Of a DNA stretch of 64,000 nucleotides, positions 9,298 to 16,191 are shown one piece after another. Each line of letters begins with the position of its first letter. Within the stretch, counting starts at the first letter, position 1. The notes under the pieces are model-generated. The model had not been told where the DNA came from and searched no databases. It was given only the letters and a program-made list of their open reading frames with translations. Location of the stretch: positions 186,001 to 250,000 of the forward strand of contig NZ_LSLK01000059.1 of assembly GCF_002257705.1 (NCBI RefSeq), written 5' to 3'. The position numbers were made by a program, and so were the translations under genes. The stretch is from Sporomusa silvacetica DSM 10669. Its GTDB lineage: Bacteria; Bacillota; Negativicutes; Sporomusales; Sporomusaceae.

Positions 9298-10326
9298 CTA
9301 TAACTGCATTATTTCTAGCAACTGTGAATAGACTGTCTCCACACTTATGCTAGCAAGACAATCCCATCCTTTTGAACACTTGCGTTGCCAACATCCAATA
9401 CACTGACGGTCAGCTAAAATAACTCTATGAGTGTTGCCGTATGGCCCGTTACGTATTTGATCTGTCGGACCCATTAAGGCAATTGTCGGTATACCAAGGG
9501 CGGCGGACAGGTGCATCGGACCAGTATCGCCACCGATAAAAGCCGCAGCATTTTTAATCACATAAGCTAATTGCTTAAGTGATGTCTTGCCCACAAGACT
9601 AATGGGCGGAATCTGAACCTGGGCCAGTAGTCTTTCTAGCAATGGATCGTCCCCCGGTCCGCCAATAACTACCGGAGTGAATTTTTCCGCAGTGTAAAGA
9701 CGGTCACATAGTTCAGCAAATTTTTCGGCAGGCCATATTTTGTTCGGCCAATTGGCTCCTAAGGCCATAACGACATAAGGAGTACCCACAGGTAACCCGG
9801 CGTGGGCCATGATACTCCTGGTTCGTTTTACTTCATCATCTGTGATTACAACGGGAAACACGGGTTGGTCAACCTGGCAGCCAAGCCCTCTTACGACATC
9901 GAGGTAACGCTCCACAACATGCCCGGTGGCGTAACTGCCGACAACCCGCCTGCTTAAGAGCTGGCTGCCCTCACGCGCGTTTTCATACACTAGTCTGGTG
10001 CTGGCTCCACTTAGAAAAACAATGGCGCTGCTTTTGAATAAACCCTGAAGATCGAGGGCCAAGTCAAATCGTCGCGCCTTTAGATTTGCTACAAATTCCG
10101 GAGCATGCCTAAGTAAGCCGCCTAGTGTCTTAAAGTTAGCTTTATCAAAAATGATTATTTCATCAATATAAGGATTGTTAGTTAAAATGTCATAAGCCGT
10201 TTTTTCCACAACCCAGGTTATCCTGGCTTGGGGAAAGCATTTTTTTAGGGCTGGCGCTACAGGCAGCGCGTGTATTACGTCACCAATAGCGCTTAGTTTG
10301 ACGATCAGGATATTGTTATAACTCAA
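9298..10326 (-). CDS. waaF: ADP-heptose:LPS heptosyltransferase (GT9)
   Basis: A 342-residue GT9 enzyme, closer to classical WaaF/WaaC than the rightward paralogue at 4568. It begins ILIVKLSAIGDVIHALPV, has LGANWPNKIWPAEKF in the linker, and the ADP-heptose site IGGDTGPMHLSAALGIPTIALMGPTD, then a Cys-containing CIGCWQRKCSKGWDC patch. It transfers L,D- or D,D-heptose to Kdo-lipid A at the inner face of the inner membrane. The TTG start has GGAGG seven bases upstream. It lies 37 bases downstream of rfaE2 and so is in an operon with the two ADP-heptose precursor genes, which supports the donor. Whether it is heptosyltransferase I or II cannot be decided here. Confidence 0.85.
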   Translation of the reverse strand: MSYNNILIVKLSAIGDVIHALPVAPALKKCFPQARITWVVEKTAYDILTNNPYIDEIIIFDKANFKTLGGLLRHAPEFVANLKARRFDLALDLQGLFKSSAIVFLSGASTRLVYENAREGSQLLSRRVVGSYATGHVVERYLDVVRGLGCQVDQPVFPVVITDDEVKRTRSIMAHAGLPVGTPYVVMALGANWPNKIWPAEKFAELCDRLYTAEKFTPVVIGGPGDDPLLERLLAQVQIPPISLVGKTSLKQLAYVIKNAAAFIGGDTGPMHLSAALGIPTIALMGPTDQIRNGPYGNTHRVILADRQCIGCWQRKCSKGWDCLASISVETVYSQLLEIMQL

Positions 10327-10363
10327 TAGAGCACCTCCCGGCGGAGTGTGGCAATCTCGCCTT

Positions 10364-10834
10364 TCATATTTCGCGGCTGATTTTTGCTATGATATTACTT
10401 GATGACCGCCCCGGCACCTCAGGCACCAGCACAATACGACCACCATGGGCGGTTACTATTTTACCTTCAGGCAGTTTTTCTATTATATAGTCACCGCCTT
10501 TGGCGTAAACATCAGGTTGAACTACAGCAACCAAGTTTTCTGCTGTAGTTTCATCAAAAACGACCACATAGTCTACTGCTGCCAGGCCGGCAAGTACTTC
10601 GGCTCTGTCCTCCTGGCAATTAACCGGGCGATTTGGTCCTTTGAGCTGCCTTACCGAACTATCACTGTTCAAACCAACAATTAGACAGTCGCCTAGTTGC
10701 CGGGCACCTGCCAGATAGCGGACATGACCGGCATGTAATATATCAAAACAGCCATTGGTAAATACAACAGTTTTCCCTGCTGCATGTAACGTTTTACTGA
10801 TAATACCGCTAGTTGCACGATCCACAATTTTCAT
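10364..10834 (-). CDS. rfaE2: D-glycero-beta-D-manno-heptose 1-phosphate adenylyltransferase
   Basis: A 156-residue nucleotidyltransferase equal to the C-terminal domain of HldE. The cytidylyltransferase-fold signature is complete: FTNGCFDILHAGHVRYL with the HAGH (HxGH) nucleotide motif, then GLNSDSSVRQLKGPNRPV and late GRSSSNII (the second binding motif). It makes ADP-D-glycero-D-manno-heptose for the heptosyltransferase gene just downstream. The start ATG overlaps the end of rfaE1 (4 bp), so the two separate halves of HldE are translationally coupled. No ADP-heptose epimerase (HldD) is in the window, so the cell may use D,D-heptose or encode HldD elsewhere. Confidence 0.93.
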   Translation of the reverse strand: MKIVDRATSGIISKTLHAAGKTVVFTNGCFDILHAGHVRYLAGARQLGDCLIVGLNSDSSVRQLKGPNRPVNCQEDRAEVLAGLAAVDYVVVFDETTAENLVAVVQPDVYAKGGDYIIEKLPEGKIVTAHGGRIVLVPEVPGRSSSNIIAKISREI

Positions 10835-11829
10835 TCGTAATACTCTCCAATCGCGACTTTGAGCTCTTGTGACGTAGTAGTGGCTGTACCAGGCTTGCGC
10901 ACAACAACGCCTGCGGCAAAGTTAGCCAGGCAGGCAGCCTCTACATAATTAGCACCAGCAGCCAGTGCCAGCATCATAGTGGCTACAACTGTATCACCAG
11001 CACCAGTCACATCATAAACCTCGCTAATATTGGTTACTGGAATATGAGTATGAGTGCCATTGCGGTTGAACAGTGTCATCCCGTCCGGCCCCTGCGTAAT
11101 TAAAATTACCTCTGCCTTTAGTTGTGCTAGCATGAGTTCAGCGGCTTGCTGCAACTGGCTGCCATTCAGCATTTTTAAACCGATAGCAGCCGCCGCTTCT
11201 GATTCATTTTGTTTGACAAGTCCAATACCTTTATAAGCCATAATATTATAGCGTGAGTCGACAATAGACGGAATGCCCGCCCGGTTACAGGCGCTAATAA
11301 CCTGTTCCCTAATGGCGGGCGAAATTGTCATACTGCCATAGTCGCTTATGATTACAGCCGACATGGTTTGAATTGTTGCTTCAATATAAGTAAGCAGCCT
11401 TTGTTCAATAGTAGTGCCAAGCGGTTCTTTGCTTTCACGGTCGATTCGTACTATCTGCTGACGAACAGTAGCCTGCCCTCCAGCCATAATGCGTGTTTTG
11501 GTAATTGTTGGCCGCGAGGCATCAATAAAAAGTCCATCTGTATTAACCTTTTTGTCACGTAAGCTGTGGCTAAGCTGCTCGCCAGCATTATCTTGGCCAA
11601 TCACGCCAACGGCATACACCTGTCCGCCCAGGGCGGCGGCATTATGGACAGCATTAGCCGCGCCACCTGGCACTACGATTTCATTAGAGTGTTCAAGGAT
11701 AAGAACAGGTGCTTCACGGGATATGCGGGCTATCTTGCCTTCAAGGTAAACATCGGCAACCATGTCACCGATAATCATGATTTTTTGATTTTGGAGTTTA
11801 TCGATATAATGTACTAGATTCCGAGACAT
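10831..11829 (-). CDS. rfaE1: D-glycero-beta-D-manno-heptose-7-phosphate kinase
   Basis: A 332-residue PfkB/ribokinase-family protein equal to the N-terminal domain of HldE. It has IMIIGDMVADVY and the GAANAVHNAAALGG substrate-lid region, and the PfkB signature near the end, DVTGAGDTVVATMMLALAAG, with the catalytic Asp in GAGD. It phosphorylates heptose 7-phosphate at C1 in ADP-heptose synthesis. The AAGGAG is about 11 bases before the ATG. It overlaps rfaE2 by 4 bp. It starts 86 bases after the lptD stop, so lptD and the heptose genes may be co-transcribed from the lptD promoter. Confidence 0.93.
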   Translation of the reverse strand: MSRNLVHYIDKLQNQKIMIIGDMVADVYLEGKIARISREAPVLILEHSNEIVVPGGAANAVHNAAALGGQVYAVGVIGQDNAGEQLSHSLRDKKVNTDGLFIDASRPTITKTRIMAGGQATVRQQIVRIDRESKEPLGTTIEQRLLTYIEATIQTMSAVIISDYGSMTISPAIREQVISACNRAGIPSIVDSRYNIMAYKGIGLVKQNESEAAAAIGLKMLNGSQLQQAAELMLAQLKAEVILITQGPDGMTLFNRNGTHTHIPVTNISEVYDVTGAGDTVVATMMLALAAGANYVEAACLANFAAGVVVRKPGTATTTSQELKVAIGEYYE

Positions 11830-11915
11830 ATGTGGAATGGCTCCTTTCAGAGTTAAAAAACAAGATTGCGGAATTCGAAATCATGCTAATGCTTGTTCTG
11901 ACGTGGAAAAAGATA

Positions 11916-13301
11916 TTACCATTTGATAGTACTAGCCTCCACTCGAAGTTGATCGCGTTCAGCGCGGTAAGTTATTTTCGCTTCCCAGCAATGCAGATTA
12001 CGATACCAGCTATAGTCAACATCGGCAACTTCATGGTTGTCCAGATCATAGCTGTGACTAATGCCAACAGCATTCATTTTGTCGATTTTATAGATAAAGC
12101 CAGTTTTTAGTTCACGACTCAAATCTGTTTTATCATACTCAAACAGGGTATTATTATTCTGCGCATAATGATACCCAACTGAAGTACTGAAGCGCTCTGA
12201 CCATTGTTTATCAAGGGTCGCGTCAAACTTCCAAATATTTCGTGTGGAATCATCATAACTTTCTATTACATGCTGAACCCCAGTTCCTAAATTCAGCTTA
12301 GCACTGCTACCAAATTTAATCGGTTCATGCTTAAAATAAAGACTATACTCCTGGTGCCAGCTTGTTTTTTCTGAATCACTCCATTTTCCATAAGCAGCAG
12401 AAAAGGTATAGTGTATAGGCAGGTTTCCTAACTGCTGTGGTTTATAGGAAAATTTAAATTCTGGTTCTTTCTTTATCCAATTGCTATCATCATCGGTAAA
12501 ATGACCTTGGTCAATACTAAAGGTATAGTTTTTGTCGCGATGAATCAGACCATAGCTTGGCTTAAAATTGGACCGCGAGTAGTAGTCAAGGTTCGCATAG
12601 GCTGATACCATGTTGCTAAGAGGGTATTCAAGATGCTGTTTTATGAACGCACCGTCATCACTATCGTAACCTAATCGAGGAAACACTCCATTCCCCGCAT
12701 TCGGTTTCAAGGACTGTTCGTATTTAGGAAGAGTAAAAATCACCATCTTGCCAATCCAAACTTTAGCATTATATGCAATCATTTTATCGCCAGGCCAAAT
12801 TTCGATTTTCTCAGCACTAATATGATAGTCGGGAACTTTGGCTGGACAGGCCGTAGCAGTACCATTGTTGATTGTAAGCTGACTGGGAGACATACTAATG
12901 GTTTCGCCAGCGATATATTTATCCTCAAGCTGACCTTTTGCCTGTTTCATACTGCCTGTTTTAAGTTTATAGTTATATACTGTTCCTGTACCATCTAGTG
13001 TAAGATCTTTTTGAAAAAAACGGGATTTTTCTTTAATCCGTATTTCACTTATTTTGGCATTGCCGTCAATTTGTTCTGCTTCCAGACGCTGCCCAACATT
13101 AGTGATAACTACATTGCCTTTAGCAAGAATGTCACCTGTTTCATCGCTGAAAGACAGGTCATTAGCCTCAATTACGATAGGCACTTGGGGAGCGGCAATC
13201 TCATTAGTGACTTTTGTGTCTTTAGCCTGACTGGGAACTGTTCCCCCAAATACTATGGCAAACGCCAATAGCCCTAAGATAAGTTTATTATTATTAGGCA
13301 T
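11916..13301 (-). CDS. lptD: LPS-assembly outer-membrane protein LptD (short form)
   Basis: A 461-residue protein with a signal peptide (about 1-26), an N-terminal OstA/jellyroll domain (about 40-150; NDLSFSDETGDILAKGNV, then IDGNAKISEI), the LptD-type transition (PKVPDYHISAEKIEIWPGDK, followed by VFPRLGYDSDDG), and a C-terminal region rich in alternating aromatic/polar strands that ends in W, as an outer-membrane barrel. In LPS export it receives LPS from LptA and inserts it into the outer leaflet. It is much shorter than the proteobacterial form (near 780 residues), and no lptE is seen. The expected cysteine pattern of E. coli LptD is absent. The ATG is preceded by a tiny four-codon frame (see findings). 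A sigma-H-like promoter lies upstream. Confidence 0.88.
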   Translation of the reverse strand: MPNNNKLILGLLAFAIVFGGTVPSQAKDTKVTNEIAAPQVPIVIEANDLSFSDETGDILAKGNVVITNVGQRLEAEQIDGNAKISEIRIKEKSRFFQKDLTLDGTGTVYNYKLKTGSMKQAKGQLEDKYIAGETISMSPSQLTINNGTATACPAKVPDYHISAEKIEIWPGDKMIAYNAKVWIGKMVIFTLPKYEQSLKPNAGNGVFPRLGYDSDDGAFIKQHLEYPLSNMVSAYANLDYYSRSNFKPSYGLIHRDKNYTFSIDQGHFTDDDSNWIKKEPEFKFSYKPQQLGNLPIHYTFSAAYGKWSDSEKTSWHQEYSLYFKHEPIKFGSSAKLNLGTGVQHVIESYDDSTRNIWKFDATLDKQWSERFSTSVGYHYAQNNNTLFEYDKTDLSRELKTGFIYKIDKMNAVGISHSYDLDNHEVADVDYSWYRNLHCWEAKITYRAERDQLRVEASTIKW

Positions 13302-13359
13302 AGCACATACTATTCTCCTATTTGTTAATATTCAAGCAAGATTCTTGGTTATTTAAAGT

Positions 13360-13388
13360 TAATTCTACACCTGCCGCACCATTCCTTC
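13360..13388 (-). promoter_or_regulatory. Sigma-H-like promoter of lptD
   Basis: Read on the minus strand: GAAGGAATG at 13388-13380, an 11-base spacer, GTAGAATTA at 13368-13360. It matches RNAGGAWWW-N11/12-RNNGAATWW except for the last base of the -35 element. Transcription would start about 13353, giving a leader near 50 bases before lptD. Confidence 0.6.
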
Positions 13389-13411
13389 ATAGTTTCTTCG
13401 GTAATATGTAG

Positions 13412-13436
13412 AAAAAGCCGCATAAAGCGGCTTTTT
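13412..13436 (-). terminator. Terminator after the secreted repeat protein gene
   Basis: A perfect 10-base stem AAAAAGCCGC / GCGGCTTTTT with a 5-base loop, ending in T's on either strand. It lies 17 bases past the stop of the gene ending at 13453, separating it from the lptD promoter. Confidence 0.85.
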
Positions 13437-13452
13437 CGCAGATAATTACCGG

Positions 13453-14382
13453 TTATTTAACTCTAATTCCATAAACTTCAACATCTTCTTTGGTCTGTAT
13501 ATACAATTGACTGCCAATAGGTATGTTAGCCTCTTTGCCATTAATAAAAGCTCCGCCAATAATGCCAACTGGACCAAGGATAATCATGCCGGCTACGCTG
13601 GCACCTGCCGCTTTGGCCAGCGACTTGGTTTCTGCTTTGGCCTTTTCACCCAATATGGTAGCAACTGTACTGCCATCTGCTGCGCGAACGTTATCAAAGC
13701 TTATGTCCAGCTTGGCATCCCGGCCAAAGTTTTTTGCTGATTGAACCTTTACAATTTTACCAATCCCACTGGCACCTTGGGGGAATACCAATACGCCGTC
13801 GATGGTTAGGTCTTCAGCGATGCCTAAAGCCACAGTATCTCCAACTTTGCTTTGTTTGCTGTTTAGTGTGGAAAGGGTTTTTATTTTGACAAGCGTGTCT
13901 TTGGGCACTTTCGTAGCAATAACTTCAAATTGGCCATTTGTGTAGGCGAGTTTGAGAAGTTTGCCCAGACGCGAATCCACAGATCCTGTTACCGGGCTGC
14001 CATTCATTATTGTCTCAAGCTTCTCTACTCGCACTTTTATCGGGCTATCACTTACTCGATGTGTCAGTGTCCACTCGACAGCGTTAAGTTTGGTAAGTAT
14101 TGATGGTGCTTGTTCGGTTGTTTCGAGAACATGCGCATACAAATTATCCACCCGCGGCAGTAACGCTTCCTGCGTTTGACTGCCATAGACATCTTCTTCT
14201 ACTTTGTTTATCCTATCTGCTAATGCGCCTGTTTGCGTAGTGCCATAAATAGTTTTCTCGATTATCGCCAATTTGCCGACAACAGTAAGATCGCCAGCTG
14301 CTTGTGCCGAAACAGGAACGGCAATTGCCGAAATCATTAGCATAAGGGTTACAAATAGCGCTGTAATTTTCTTATTAAACAT
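13453..14382 (-). CDS. Secreted repeat protein with C-terminal glycine-zipper, unknown function
   Basis: This 309-residue protein has a clear signal peptide (MFNKKITALFVTLMLMIS..., cleavage after AQAAG region). Residues about 30-145 hold four or five imperfect repeats built on Leu-x2-Arg-hydrophobic-x2-Glu-x3-Tyr/Asn-Gly (for example IEKTIYGTTQTGALADRI, VEEDVYGSQTQEALLPRV, LETIMNGSPVTGSVDSRL). The middle (about 165-270) is beta-rich, and a glycine-rich hydrophobic segment (VAGMIILGPVGIIGGAFI) could insert in a membrane. I do not recognise a function; similar repeat proteins occur in diderm Firmicutes and cyanobacteria as far as I recall. The start at 14382 has AGGAGG seven bases upstream; the frame extends further but without support. 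It has its own sigma-H-like promoter and terminator. Confidence 0.8.
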   Translation of the reverse strand: MFNKKITALFVTLMLMISAIAVPVSAQAAGDLTVVGKLAIIEKTIYGTTQTGALADRINKVEEDVYGSQTQEALLPRVDNLYAHVLETTEQAPSILTKLNAVEWTLTHRVSDSPIKVRVEKLETIMNGSPVTGSVDSRLGKLLKLAYTNGQFEVIATKVPKDTLVKIKTLSTLNSKQSKVGDTVALGIAEDLTIDGVLVFPQGASGIGKIVKVQSAKNFGRDAKLDISFDNVRAADGSTVATILGEKAKAETKSLAKAAGASVAGMIILGPVGIIGGAFINGKEANIPIGSQLYIQTKEDVEVYGIRVK

Positions 14383-14416
14383 GAAGATTCCTCCTTGATG
14401 AATTACGTATTGGGAA

Positions 14417-14446
14417 TAATTCGTCATGACAAAGAAAATATCCTGC
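14417..14446 (-). promoter_or_regulatory. Sigma-H-like promoter of the secreted repeat protein gene
   Basis: Minus strand: GCAGGATAT at 14446-14438, a 12-base spacer, GACGAATTA at 14425-14417. This is a full match to RNAGGAWWW-N12-RNNGAATWW. The start of transcription would be near 14410, giving a leader of about 28 bases that still contains the AGGAGG. Confidence 0.7.
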
Positions 14447-14499
14447 CTTGGGAGCACTATAATATGATATTAGAATTACCACGATATCTTCAGGCATCC

Positions 14500-14625
14500 A
14501 GTAAAGCGAGCCCCGCTGTTCCTATTTTTATCGAATCGCACGAACCGTCCCTCTGATTCTTTAAGAACCTTTGCGTACTTTGAGTACTTTGCGGTAATAA
14601 TAGCCTCTGCATTTTCATACTTTCT
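14500..14625. repeat. Possible degenerate intergenic repeat
   Basis: Between the promoter at 14417 and the porin terminator at 14641 is a stretch with no gene. It includes GAATCGCACGAACCGTCCCTC and, read on the minus strand, a run of CGCAAAGTACTCAAAGTACG type short direct repeats. I recall sequences of this kind as scattered intergenic repeats in clostridia-like genomes; only a genome search can confirm it. A 102-codon frame crossing it is not supported as a gene. Confidence 0.35.
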
Positions 14626-14640
14626 GTTATATCAAAAAAA

Positions 14641-14666
14641 CCCGCTAACAAAGTTAGCGGGTTTTT
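14641..14666 (-). terminator. Terminator of SLH porin gene 1
   Basis: CCCGCTAAC and GTTAGCGGG pair across a 3-base loop; the minus-strand transcript ends in seven T (bases 14640 downward). It lies 13 bases past the porin stop codon. Confidence 0.9.
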
Positions 14667-14679
14667 ACGATTATTGGAA

Positions 14680-15966
14680 TTAGAATGTGTAGATAAGCTC
14701 AGCAAACATATTACTCTTATCGATATTACCTGTTTTTTCATCATCCATATCATTGTATTGGATACGCATAATGCCGTTTTTGAATAATGCATATTCAAAA
14801 CCGTAGTCTACACCTTTAATATTGTCCATTTCTTTGATGCCGCCATTCCAAGTAGCCATATCAGTAAAGTCATTCCAGTTTACCGGGTCAAAGCCAGTTT
14901 CAGCATTTCTGTAGCTAACATACAGGCCGTAGGAATGAACCTTACTAGTTGCACCTTTATACTTAATTCTGCCCACCCAAGCTTGGGCTGCATCGCCATT
15001 ATTCTTATTAGCCGTGTAAGAATCGTTTTCGCCATACTCACCGGTAACTGTGAAGTCTTTCAAGCCAGTATATTTCAAACCAGCAGCAGCGCTCTTATAA
15101 TATATTTCATCCTTATCGGCAATGTAAGAAGCAGTAATGTTGAGATTTTTATTTACTTTGAAATCAATATTACCGGCAGCAAAGTTAAGATTTTCCTTTA
15201 CAGCATCACCAGCTGTATCTTTTTTGCCATATTTATCTTCTTTTTTGAAAGCAAATGCCGTAACTTTAATATCTTTACCGGCGCTTAATGACAAACCATC
15301 ATTGTATTGGGTGTTATTAGAAAGCAATTTTTGACCAAGAAGTATCGGCTGACGACCAAAGCTATATCCCAAACCGCCTACTTTGCCAGTAATATATGCC
15401 TGGTCAATTTTTGCTTCAGAGTCAGTTGCACTACCCGCTTCACTTTCACTGTGGAAACGTCCTTTGAAGGTTACATTCTCATCAATTGGTGCAGTCATGG
15501 AAATACGCACACGAGTTCTGATGTCAGTTTTGTCGCCCTTTGTAGTGCCACTTGTAGCTGCATTGTCAACCCACTCATAACGCTCACGAATTTCACCAGT
15601 GAATTTTACTTTGGAAGCGTTTTTCTCAAGGTTATCAACGCGAACGCCGAGGTTGTTGAGTTCTGTGCCGAATTCGGCTTTCAGGGCTTCAATTTCTCTT
15701 TTGGATGCAGCATCAGCTTTGTCGCTGTTAGCCATTGCTTTAGCTACGATAGTAGCAACTTCATAACGGGTAAGGGTTCTGTCACCTTTGTAGGTGCCGT
15801 CGCCGTAGCCAGAAATTACGCCAGCTTGAGCAAGTTTGTTGATGGAGTCATACGCCCAGTGTTTTGCAGGAACGTCGACGAAGGGGTTAGCAGGTGCTGC
15901 CAGTGCAGTGCCTGCTACGCTCATTGCAAATACTGCTGCAAGAGCCATAGCGGTTTGTCTTTTCAT
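14680..15966 (-). CDS. ompM: SLH-domain outer-membrane porin 1 (OmpM type)
   Basis: A 428-residue protein: signal peptide 1-23, one SLH domain at about 27-79 (NPFVDVPAKHWAYDSINKL, GYGDGTYKGDRTLTRYE), a short coiled-coil linker (about 85-118, heptads around LKAEFG and LNNLGVRVDNLEKN), then a beta-barrel ending in ...LIYTF with C-terminal Phe. In Veillonella and Selenomonas, OmpM/Mep45 proteins bind modified peptidoglycan with the SLH domain and form pores, tethering the outer membrane. Residues 1-127 are nearly identical to the neighbouring porin while the barrels differ. TAAGGAGG lies nine bases before the ATG. A structured leader and sigma-H-like promoter precede it. Confidence 0.92.
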   Translation of the reverse strand: MKRQTAMALAAVFAMSVAGTALAAPANPFVDVPAKHWAYDSINKLAQAGVISGYGDGTYKGDRTLTRYEVATIVAKAMANSDKADAASKREIEALKAEFGTELNNLGVRVDNLEKNASKVKFTGEIRERYEWVDNAATSGTTKGDKTDIRTRVRISMTAPIDENVTFKGRFHSESEAGSATDSEAKIDQAYITGKVGGLGYSFGRQPILLGQKLLSNNTQYNDGLSLSAGKDIKVTAFAFKKEDKYGKKDTAGDAVKENLNFAAGNIDFKVNKNLNITASYIADKDEIYYKSAAAGLKYTGLKDFTVTGEYGENDSYTANKNNGDAAQAWVGRIKYKGATSKVHSYGLYVSYRNAETGFDPVNWNDFTDMATWNGGIKEMDNIKGVDYGFEYALFKNGIMRIQYNDMDDEKTGNIDKSNMFAELIYTF

Positions 15967-16021
15967 TGTGTTTTTGCCTCCTTAGATTTTGGAAATTTTA
16001 TTTTGAGCCACCCTACTAAGG

Positions 16022-16079
16022 AGAAAAGATTTGTAAGTGTCCATGTTTCCTTACATTTTTCTCTCTGTAGTTTGCTCAT
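16022..16079 (-). ncRNA. Structured leader of porin gene 1 (shared stem-loop)
   Basis: On the minus strand TGTAAG and CTTACA (16055-16050 and 16037-16032) form a perfect 6-bp stem closing a 12-base loop GAAACATGGACA. The surrounding GAGAAAA/TTTTCTC bases can pair, extending the helix. The same 12-base loop, with consensus GAAACRTGGNYA, is found before both other SLH porins, with a different but still paired stem. The RNA would be fully transcribed from the promoter at 16087-16115. Confidence 0.6.
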
Positions 16080-16086
16080 AGGTTAT

Positions 16087-16115
16087 ATATTCTACATTAT
16101 GCATTTTATTCCTGC
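16087..16115 (-). promoter_or_regulatory. Sigma-H-like promoter of SLH porin gene 1
   Basis: Minus strand: GCAGGAATA at 16115-16107, an 11-base spacer, GTAGAATAT at 16095-16087. It is a full match to RNAGGAWWW-N11-RNNGAATWW. Predicted leader is about 113 bases and includes the whole conserved stem-loop. Confidence 0.72.
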
Positions 16116-16152
16116 TAAAAAAAAATTTTTACCATATTTTTTAAGAAAAAAA

Positions 16153-16182
16153 AATAACCACTAACCAAAGTTAGTGGTTATT
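16153..16182 (-). terminator. Terminator of SLH porin gene 2
   Basis: AATAACCACTAAC pairs with GTTAGTGGTTATT over a 4-base loop; the minus-strand RNA then has a T-rich tail. It lies 10 bases past the stop of the porin ending at 16192. Confidence 0.88.
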
Positions 16183-16191
16183 TCAGATTAA

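Noticed and set aside
14490..14798. 102-codon frame on the minus strand crossing the porin 1 terminator
   Set aside because: It runs through a terminator hairpin, has no ribosome site and overlaps the porin in another frame.
16032..16055. Porin leader as a TwoAYGGAY RNA
   Set aside because: That motif needs two AYGGAY loops; only one ATGGAC-like loop occurs in each leader and copies 2 and 3 do not fit.
15307..16164. 285-codon frame on the plus strand opposite porin 1
   Set aside because: It is antisense to a well-supported coding gene, with a cysteine/serine-rich low-complexity translation typical of shadow frames.
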